From NCBI GenBank assembly GCA_903896775.1, contig CAITZE010000416.1:1-6284 (forward strand): 6,284 nucleotides of DNA. The letters are read 5' to 3'. Below the pieces are notes generated by a model. It saw only the letters and a program-made list of their open reading frames with translations, did not search any database and was not told the DNA's origin. The translations under genes and the position numbers were made by a program. Below, one piece after another: positions 1 through 5,024 of this stretch (positions are counted from its first letter, which is position 1; every line of letters begins with the position of its first letter). The stretch comes from an uncultured bacterium. Lineage in GTDB: Bacteria > Pseudomonadota > Alphaproteobacteria > Rhodospirillales > Rhodospirillaceae.

Positions 1-588
1 CGCGACGATGTGTTCGACTTCGGCGATAGTGACCTTACCCGCGGTCGCCATGACCGGATTGAAATTGCGGGCAGTCTTGCGGAAAACCAGATTGCCCTCG
101 GGGTCGGCTTTCCAGGCTTTGACGATGGCGAGGTCGGCGCGCAGCCAGGTCTCGCGCACATACATTTTGCCCTCAAACGCTTCGACCGGTTTGCCCTCTG
201 CGACAACGGTGCCGGCGCCGGTGGGCGTAAAGAATGCCGGAATGCCGGCGCCGCCCGCGCGGATGCGCTCGGCCAGCGTCCCTTGTGGGTTCAGTTCCAG
301 CTCCAATTTACCGTCCAGGTAAAGCCGTTCGAATAACTTGTTCTCGCCGATATAGGACGAGATCATCTTTTTGATTTGCCCGTTATTGAGCAGCTTCCAT
401 AGGCCGAAGCCATCGGCGCCACAGTTATTGGAAATAACCGTGAGGTTCTTTACGCCGACTTTTTGCAGCGCAGCAATCAGATTTTCTGGATTGCCCGACA
501 GACCAAAGCCGCCAGACATCACCGTCATGCCGTCAAAAACGACACCCTGCAAAGCTGCATCCGTGTTTGAAAAAATCTTGCCGGTCAA
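1..588 (-). CDS. 3-oxoacid CoA-transferase subunit A (partial, 3' end beyond window)
   Basis: Alpha subunit of a SCOT-type (family I) CoA transferase, which moves CoA from an acyl-CoA such as succinyl-CoA to a 3-oxoacid in the cytoplasm. About 196 residues are visible of an expected 220-235. Near the N-terminus, residues 19-35 read DGMTVMSGGFGLSGNPE, close to the family signature around GGF-x3-G-x-P. Residues 81-130 carry the characteristic run with GENKLFER, PQGTLAERIRAGGAGIPAFF and TPTGAGT. The catalytic glutamate of these enzymes lies in subunit B, expected just past position 1. Start choice: the family begins about two residues before the KIF at residue 4, and a TTG sits there with GGAG 10 nt upstream (599-602). 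An in-frame ATG at 651 would add 21 unrelated, Ala/Arg-rich residues and has no visible Shine-Dalgarno. The exact oxoacid (acetoacetate, beta-ketoadipate or other) cannot be decided from this subunit fragment. Confidence 0.93.
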   Translation of the reverse strand, partial: MTGKIFSNTDAALQGVVFDGMTVMSGGFGLSGNPENLIAALQKVGVKNLTVISNNCGADGFGLWKLLNNGQIKKMISSYIGENKLFERLYLDGKLELELNPQGTLAERIRAGGAGIPAFFTPTGAGTVVAEGKPVEAFEGKMYVRETWLRADLAIVKAWKADPEGNLVFRKTARNFNPVMATAGKVTIAEVEHIVA

Positions 589-598
589 AGATTGCGGG

Positions 599-602
599 CT
601 CC
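599..602 (-). promoter_or_regulatory. Ribosome binding site supporting a TTG start of the CoA-transferase gene
   Basis: The minus strand reads GGAG here, followed by a 10-nt spacer to TTG at 588-586. It supports TTG over the in-frame ATG at 651, which has no Shine-Dalgarno-like sequence before it. The spacer is slightly long, so the call is moderate. Confidence 0.45.
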
Positions 603-646
603 ATGGCCGGACGCAGCGTCGAAATGCTGCAGCAGCGGCTCCCGCA

Positions 647-676
647 TGCATAGGCGTTCGCGTCCCATACCGTCAA
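647..676 (-). promoter_or_regulatory. Possible sigma-70-type promoter for the CoA-transferase gene
   Basis: On the minus strand TTGACG (676-671) is followed after 18 nt by TATGCA (652-647), which would leave a leader of about 50 nt before the TTG start at 588. The -35 match is good and the -10 match is weak. It lies in the 179-bp divergent region 589-767, the only sizeable non-coding stretch of the window. No convincing promoter for the plus-strand gene at 768 and no clear operator palindrome were recognised there. Confidence 0.3.
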
Positions 677-755
677 GATTGCCTGCAGATAAACGCCTTC
701 CGCGCCCCCTCGACCGGCAGGCGATAGCACAGTAGCCTCTCACCGGGAGTAATCG

Positions 756-764
756 AAGGGAGGG
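756..764 (+). promoter_or_regulatory. Ribosome binding site of the first serine hydrolase gene
   Basis: The purine run AAGGGAGGG contains a GGAGG core and ends 3 nt before ATG 768 (core spacer 4 nt). This strong signal shows that the interrupted gene still carries a good translation start, so its first 95 codons are probably translated. Confidence 0.6.
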
Positions 765-767
765 TTT

Positions 768-1889
768 ATGACACAGGATCGTATTCTGCTGAGCCGCCGT
801 ACGGCCATGCAAACACTGACCGTGGGCGCAGCGGCGCTCGCAATGAATGACGTTGCCAGCGCTCCGGCCAAAGCTGCCGCGCCTGCATCGGCGTATAATC
901 CAGGCGCTCATTGGGAACGTTGGGCCAAGCCGCAAGATGCGGGCTTTAAGAACGACCTCCAGCAGATCATCGATATTCTTTTTAACAAAACGACGACATC
1001 GCTCACTGTCATCCGCGGCGGCAAGATCGCGCTCTCCTACGGCAATCTCGAATAGGTGAGCTATCTCGCCTCGGCGCGCAAAAGCGTGATGTCGATGCTG
1101 TATGGAAAGTATGTCGAGAACGGCACCATTAAGCTCAACACGACCATGGCCGAGCTTGGCGTCGATGATCTTGTGGGCCTGACCGCTCAGGAGAGATCGG
1201 CCACCATCCAACACATATTGATGTCGAGCTCGGGCGTTTATACGCCGCAAGGCAGCCCCGGCGGCGATCAAGACACGCCGCCGCGCGGGACCTATAAGCC
1301 TGGCGAACACTTCCACTACAACAACTGGGACTTCAACGTCGCGGGTTTCGTGTTCGAGAAACTCACCGGCAAGACCGTGTTCAAAGCACTCGCCGAGGAT
1401 CTGGCTGGTCCCTTGCAGTTTGAAGATTTCGATATCAACCGTCAGCGCATGCTGGGTTATGTGCCGGCGACGTCGAAGTATCTGGCCTATCACTTGTTCC
1501 TCTCGAACCGCGATATGGGGCGCTTGGGACTGTGCATGATCAACGGCGGCAAGTGGAACGGCCAGCAGGTCGTGCCCGCCGCGTGGGTCAAAGAAAGCAC
1601 GGCGACGCATGTCGTCGAAGCCAATAAGGAAAATGGTTACGGCTACCTGTGGTGGCTGCCGTCGCATGGCCGCAAAAGCCCCGAGTGGGCGGGCTCGTTT
1701 GAAGCCAACGGTCACTTCGGACAATACATTGTGTGCTTGCCGGCTTTGGACCTGGTCGTCGTGCATCGTCGCGCGGTCGCCGACGAGTACGCCATTGCGC
1801 GCAATACCGGACGCACGGAATACGACGCACCCGGAACAGTGTCGATTTTACCGATCGTCGATCAAATTGTGGCGGCGCTGAAAGCCTAA
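768..1889 (+). pseudogene. Tat-exported serine hydrolase (class C beta-lactamase/NylB-like), interrupted by one in-frame TAG
   Basis: The frame is open for 95 codons, has TAG at 1053-1055 (codon 96), then runs uninterrupted to TAA at 1887-1889; read through, it would encode 373 residues. It closely parallels the intact paralog downstream, roughly 60-65% identical by eye. Residues 9-25 form a Tat-like signal peptide (SRRTAMQTLTVGAAALA) with an Ala-rich cleavage region. All catalytic motifs lie after the stop: SARK (S102, K105; SxxK nucleophile and general base), HYNNWD (Tyr-x-Asn motif) and GHFGQYI (position of the HTG/KTG motif). The 95-residue product ending at TAG therefore cannot be a hydrolase. 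A GTG at 1056 directly follows the stop, but restart there would give a 277-residue protein without signal peptide and with no visible Shine-Dalgarno. The paralog has CAG (Gln) at this codon, so one C-to-T change explains the stop. Alternatives are a sequencing error, natural suppression or restart. It was probably a periplasmic hydrolase of an ester, lactone or amide; the substrate is unknown. Confidence 0.8.
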
Positions 1890-1923
1890 ACTCTTTTCGC
1901 ATAAATTCAGAAGGGGAAAGACG

Positions 1924-3075
1924 ATGACGAATAACGGATTTCTGCTGAGCCGCCGTGGCGCGGTGCAAACATTGGCCGCAGGTGCTGCGACGCTCGCCTT
2001 GAAAGACACCTTCACGAGTCCCGCATTCGCAGCAGCGGCGATGCCTGCCGCCTCAGGCCACAATCCTGGTGCGCATTGGGAAAAGTATGCGAAGCCTCAG
2101 GATGCGGGTTTCACAAGCGATCTCACCAACATTCTGGAGATGCTTTATCCCGCGCCGACGACCTCGTTCATGATCGTGCGTGGCGGGAAAATCGCGCTGA
2201 GCTATGGTGATCTCGGCCAGATCAGCTATCTCGCCTCTTCGCGCAAGAGCATCATGTCGGCGTTGTACGGCAAATATGTCGCCAACGGCACCATCAAACT
2301 CAGCACCACCATCGGCCAGTTGGGCGTTGACGAAGACGACGGCTTGATGCCGATCGAGAAGACGGCGACCGTCCGCGATTTGTTGATGGCGAGTTCCGGC
2401 ATTTATCATCCGCCCGGCAGCCCCGGCAGCGGCCCCAACACGCCTGCGCGCGGCTCCATGAAACCTGGCACGCATTTCTACTACAACAACTGGGACTTCA
2501 ACGTCGTCGGCGCAGCCTTCGCGAAGATGACCGGTAAAACGGTGTTCCAGGCCTTCGCCGAAGACTTGGCTGGCCCGCTGGAAATGGAAGACTTCGACCC
2601 TGCGCGCCAGCACATGCTGGGTTTCGATCCCCCGCATTCGCGTTATCCGGCTTATGTGTTTTTCCTCTCGGGCCGAGATATGGCGCGCCTCGGTCTTTGC
2701 ATGATCAACGGCGGCAAATGGAATGGCAAAGAGATCGTGCCCGCCGCCTGGGTCAAGGAAAGCACCGCGGTGCATGTGAAAGCCACCGGCGATGGCGGTA
2801 CCGGCAATAAGGATATGGGCTACGGCTACTTGTGGTGGATCCCGACCGAAGGCCGCAAGACGCCGGAATGGGCCAACTCCTATGCCGCGCAAGGCAATTA
2901 CGGTCAGTATATCTTCTGTCTGCCGGCCTTGGACCTCGTGGTCGTGCATCGCCGCGCGGTCACCGATGAGTTCGCCATTGCACGCAACGTCGGGCACACC
3001 AACGCCAATCCGGCGGGCGGCGAAATTGCGATCATGCCGGTTATTGACGCCGTCGTGGCCACGCTGAAGGCTTAA
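1924..3075 (+). CDS. Tat-exported serine hydrolase, class C beta-lactamase/NylB-like family
   Basis: This 383-residue protein is the intact member of the tandem pair. Residues 9-26 form a Tat-like signal (SRRGAVQTLAAGAATLAL), with likely cleavage near residue 37 after SPAFA. The serine-hydrolase fold of Pfam PF00144/COG1680 covers about 75-380. The SxxK motif is S105-S-R-K108, the tyrosine motif is Y187-N-N189, and NYGQYI (325-330) lies where the third motif (KTG/HTG) sits. Family members include penicillin-binding-like peptidases, esterases, class C beta-lactamases and the 6-aminohexanoate-dimer hydrolase NylB; the SxxK context and RGGKIALSYG segment resemble the NylB/esterase side rather than AmpC. 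The substrate is not predictable. An AAGGGGA Shine-Dalgarno (1911-1917) precedes the ATG, and the gap from the upstream copy's stop is only 34 nt, so the two are probably cotranscribed. Its TAA stop overlaps the stop of the convergent amidohydrolase gene. Confidence 0.9.
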   Translation: MTNNGFLLSRRGAVQTLAAGAATLALKDTFTSPAFAAAAMPAASGHNPGAHWEKYAKPQDAGFTSDLTNILEMLYPAPTTSFMIVRGGKIALSYGDLGQISYLASSRKSIMSALYGKYVANGTIKLSTTIGQLGVDEDDGLMPIEKTATVRDLLMASSGIYHPPGSPGSGPNTPARGSMKPGTHFYYNNWDFNVVGAAFAKMTGKTVFQAFAEDLAGPLEMEDFDPARQHMLGFDPPHSRYPAYVFFLSGRDMARLGLCMINGGKWNGKEIVPAAWVKESTAVHVKATGDGGTGNKDMGYGYLWWIPTEGRKTPEWANSYAAQGNYGQYIFCLPALDLVVVHRRAVTDEFAIARNVGHTNANPAGGEIAIMPVIDAVVATLKA

Positions 3076-3899
3076 TTCGCGAAGTAAAGACGGGCAGGGT
3101 TCTCCACCAGGATTTGGTGGAGAACCTGTTTGTCGGGGACGATCACGGGCAATAAATCCCGCAAAGCCTGATCGTCAGGAACCGGGCCACGTACATTGGG
3201 ATGCGGCCAATCGGTACCCCATAAAATTCTTTCCGCTACGGTTTCGACGAGTTTCTGTGCAAACGGCACTGCGTCGTGGAATGGCGCGCCGGTGGCCGAC
3301 GCGCGGTCGATGCCGGAGATCTTTATCCACGCACGCGGATCATGCGCGAGATCTAGGAGTTTGCGGAAGGGGTCTTGATCTAAACCGCTGGCCGCATTGA
3401 TCCGCGCCATATGATCGATGACGAAGGGGATTTTCAAACCCTTCAGATAGGGACCGACGCTTTCCAGATCGTCGGCACTGAGATGCAGGGCGACATGCCA
3501 GCCGAAAGGCGCGATCAGATCGACGATGCGCTGAAAGTCGGCAAGGGTCGGCGGCGCGCCTAGACGGCGTACGAAATTGAAACGCACACCGCGCATGCCA
3601 CCCGCATTCAATGCAGTGATTTCTCCTGATGTGAAGTTGGTCGGGACCAGCGCGATGCCGCGATAAGTGCCGCTTGACGCGGCAATCGCATCGAGCGTCA
3701 CGCTATTATCGAAACCGTGACAAGCCGGCTGCACGATGACGGCGCGGTCGAGCCCAAGACTTCGATGCAAAGCCATCAAGGCTTCTTTTGGGGCGTCTGC
3801 CGGCGTGTAGGTGCGGTTGGGGTCGAAGGGAAAACGCACTGCCGGTCCGAAGATATGGCAGTGACTGTCGCAGGCGCCCGTGGGCAATACGCCGCTCAT
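3072..3899 (-). CDS. Amidohydrolase of the 2-pyrone-4,6-dicarboxylate lactonase (LigI)/COG3618 type
   Basis: The protein has 275 residues and is probably a cytoplasmic lactonase or related hydrolase with a TIM-barrel amidohydrolase fold. Visible markers are the N-terminal HxH in CDSHCHIFGP (H13, H15), then R22-FPFDPNRTYTP typical of the LigI/COG3618 group, VALHLSADD (H139), VIDHMAR (D162, H163) and the C-terminal WGTDWPHPN with D230, the usual catalytic aspartate. Relatives include 2-pyrone-4,6-dicarboxylate hydrolase, D-galactarolactone isomerase and muconolactone-type lactonases; these cannot be separated by eye, so no symbol is given. Start choice: ATG at 3899-3897 overlaps the TGA of the upstream gene (3898-3896) as ATGA and begins one short step before the first barrel strand. 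An in-frame ATG at 3965 would add 22 residues that merely read the preceding gene in another frame. It is the last gene of the operon and ends at the shared TTAA. Confidence 0.9.
   Translation of the reverse strand: MSGVLPTGACDSHCHIFGPAVRFPFDPNRTYTPADAPKEALMALHRSLGLDRAVIVQPACHGFDNSVTLDAIAASSGTYRGIALVPTNFTSGEITALNAGGMRGVRFNFVRRLGAPPTLADFQRIVDLIAPFGWHVALHLSADDLESVGPYLKGLKIPFVIDHMARINAASGLDQDPFRKLLDLAHDPRAWIKISGIDRASATGAPFHDAVPFAQKLVETVAERILWGTDWPHPNVRGPVPDDQALRDLLPVIVPDKQVLHQILVENPARLYFAN
3098..3126 (+). terminator. Perfect 11-bp hairpin past the convergent gene ends
   Basis: GGTTCTCCACC (3098-3108) and GGTGGAGAACC (3116-3126) are perfect inverted repeats around the 7-nt loop AGGATTT. A G-T wobble at 3097/3127 extends the stem. 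It begins 22 nt after the stop of the plus-strand hydrolase gene and lies inside the last codons of the minus-strand amidohydrolase. On the plus strand it is followed by TGTTTG, only a poor U-tract, so a classical intrinsic terminator is uncertain; it may instead block 3' exonucleases or help Rho-dependent termination. Confidence 0.4.
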
Positions 3900-4516
3900 A
3901 TCCGCAGCAGCCGTGAAGGTATGCGCCGCGTGTTGCAGAAGGTCGGGCGAACGCGGCTCGACCATGCCGTGTCACGCACCGCGAGCCATTCCGGAGTCTT
4001 TAGGATTTGCGGCGCTGTCAAATCGTAGCAGGCATAATAGCGGGGTGCTGCATCGAGGCTGACGAGGCGTTGCGCGAGAACAACGCCCGGAACGGAGGCG
4101 AGGCCGGCCAAATGCTCCTGATCGTACCATTGCTCCAGGTCGTCTTCACCGCCCGACAACACGTCGGTCCGTACGACATAATGAAAGTCTGCTGCTTTGT
4201 TGGCGGATGCGCCGGCGAGCACCTTGACGGCGGCGAGGCGGCTGATTTCGATATCGCCGACGGCCAGGCTCGCGAGGTTTTTGTGTGCCGAAAATCCAAT
4301 CGCGGCGAGGTTGGCGTTGAGTTTTAGTCCGCGCAAATAGACCGTGACGCGCGGCTCCTCAAGGGCCTGAACCGCCTGTATATCGGCCGCAGGGATCGAT
4401 AGCTCGGGGGCAAGACGCCCAAGGTCGCCGATCAGGGACGGCGCATTCTGATCTTTCAGAATGAATTCGATCAGCACCGCATCCTGAAGGGCGGGCTTTG
4501 TCGTTTCAGTGGACAT
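3896..4516 (-). CDS. EthD-like dimeric alpha/beta-barrel (ferredoxin-fold) protein
   Basis: The protein has 206 residues and no firmly assignable function. The C-terminal half (about 108-200) resembles EthD-like/ABM stress-type dimeric alpha-beta barrel proteins: a strand FHYVVRTDV, then EQWYDQEHLAGLASVPGVV (129-147), then RYYACYDL and a tail TPEWLAVRDTAWSSRVRP. Such proteins are often small accessory enzymes or binding proteins in aromatic and lactone catabolism. The N-terminal half (13-95) has another strand-helix-strand pattern (AVLIEFILKD, then RVTVYLRGLKL) and could be a second, diverged ferredoxin-like unit. Start choice: ATG at 4516, with GGAAG six nt upstream, follows closely on the preceding gene, whose TGA lies at 4508-4506 (11-nt overlap). 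An in-frame ATG at 4594 would add 26 residues read from within that gene and is unlikely. Its TGA overlaps the next gene's ATG by 4 nt. It probably works with its decarboxylase-like and lactonase-like neighbours. Confidence 0.75.
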   Translation of the reverse strand: MSTETTKPALQDAVLIEFILKDQNAPSLIGDLGRLAPELSIPAADIQAVQALEEPRVTVYLRGLKLNANLAAIGFSAHKNLASLAVGDIEISRLAAVKVLAGASANKAADFHYVVRTDVLSGGEDDLEQWYDQEHLAGLASVPGVVLAQRLVSLDAAPRYYACYDLTAPQILKTPEWLAVRDTAWSSRVRPTFCNTRRIPSRLLRI

Positions 4517-5024
4517 GCAGAGCTTCCAGGAATCGTGAAACCATGTTGTAGGCGGCGACTGTTGCGGTGAGGTCAACGCGCCCTGCCGGATCAAAAGCCT
4601 CTTTGATGCGGGCGAACAAGGCGTCGGGTACCTGCACGTCGCGCGTCATGGTGTCGGTGTATTCCAACACAAGGCGCTCAAGATCATCGAAAGCCGCTAA
4701 GTCAGACACTTTTACAGCTGCGATCTTGGCATCGGACAGACCCGCTTTTTGCGCGTGCGAAACATGGGCTTCGAATTCATAAGGCGCGCGGTTCAGCACT
4801 GCTACACGCAAAATAACAAGTTCACGCAAAGACGGCTTTAATGACGTCTTTTGGCGAATGGCGGTGAGATATGTCTCCCAGCCTTGAGCCACGGGCAGGC
4901 TATTTAGCAGCACTTGATACAACAGCGAGATTTCACCACGCGATTGACGAATGTTGGCCTCGACCGCACGGCCGGCATCGGTCGTGGCTGGAGGGGCGGG
5001 TGCAATACGTTGGTTACTTGCCAT
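4506..5024 (-). CDS. Carboxymuconolactone decarboxylase (CMD) family protein, cysteine-free
   Basis: This 172-residue, all-helical, cytoplasmic protein belongs to the CMD/AhpD-like family (PF02627). The core motif lies at residues 65-100: SLRELVILRVAVLNRAPYEF, then EAHVSHAQKAGLSDAKI, with E68 and H87/H90 in the positions of the conserved Glu and His. The C-terminal part has EYTDTMTRDVQVPDALF and ATVAAYNMVSRFLEALHVH, typical of the group. Redox members (AhpD type) carry CxxC before the histidine; this protein has no cysteine at all, which argues against peroxidase-reductase activity and fits a decarboxylase or lyase-like role as in PcaC. PcaC itself is not closely matched, so the substrate remains open. 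It begins inside the end of the symporter gene (ATG 5024; upstream TAA 5016-5014) and overlaps the next gene by 11 nt. The Shine-Dalgarno is weak, consistent with translational coupling. Confidence 0.88.
   Translation of the reverse strand: MASNQRIAPAPPATTDAGRAVEANIRQSRGEISLLYQVLLNSLPVAQGWETYLTAIRQKTSLKPSLRELVILRVAVLNRAPYEFEAHVSHAQKAGLSDAKIAAVKVSDLAAFDDLERLVLEYTDTMTRDVQVPDALFARIKEAFDPAGRVDLTATVAAYNMVSRFLEALHVH

Larger units (their letters stand above)
768..3075 (+). repeat. Tandem gene duplication (two serine hydrolase paralogs)
   Basis: The units 768-1889 and 1924-3075 are direct, head-to-tail copies. They are collinear from signal peptide to C-terminus (both end in LKA) and share long blocks such as NPGAHWE, AKPQDAGF, RGGKIALSYG, YNNWDFNV, LGLCMINGGKWNG, CLPALDLVVVHRRAV. 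The main differences are small insertions in the second copy near residues 287-298 (Gly-rich) and near 360-366, and the nonsense codon in the first. Divergence at the protein level shows that this is not a recent duplication. Confidence 0.85.

Noticed and set aside
10..336. Two plus-strand open frames overlapping the CoA-transferase gene
   Set aside because: The minus frame matches the CoA-transferase family throughout; the plus frames are unrelated to any family I recognise.
718..737. Imperfect inverted repeat AGGC...GCCT upstream of the first hydrolase, considered as an operator
   Set aside because: Only four outer base pairs match and the centre is not symmetrical; this is expected by chance in GC-rich DNA.
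1053..1058. Programmed recoding (pyrrolysine or leaky amber) at the TAG
   Set aside because: The TAG is followed by GTG, not a known leaky context such as CAATTA. Pyrrolysine systems are not expected in this kind of organism and its machinery is not in the window. The paralog's CAG makes point mutation the simplest reading, though read-through is not excluded.
585..1766. Long minus-strand open frame (393 codons) antisense to the first serine hydrolase
   Set aside because: It mirrors the codon pattern of the plus-strand gene, has Arg/His-rich composition and no recognisable domain. A similar antisense frame occurs opposite the paralog (2053-2997), as expected for shadows of GC-rich homologous genes.
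2053..2997. Long minus-strand open frame antisense to the intact hydrolase
   Set aside because: Same reasoning: it is a composition-driven shadow of a clearly real gene with catalytic motifs and a good ribosome binding site.
3966..4028. Extended N-terminus or separate small gene around the ATG at 3965 for the amidohydrolase
   Set aside because: The extra residues are only the preceding gene read in another frame; the ATGA overlap at 3899-3896 gives a better-supported start.
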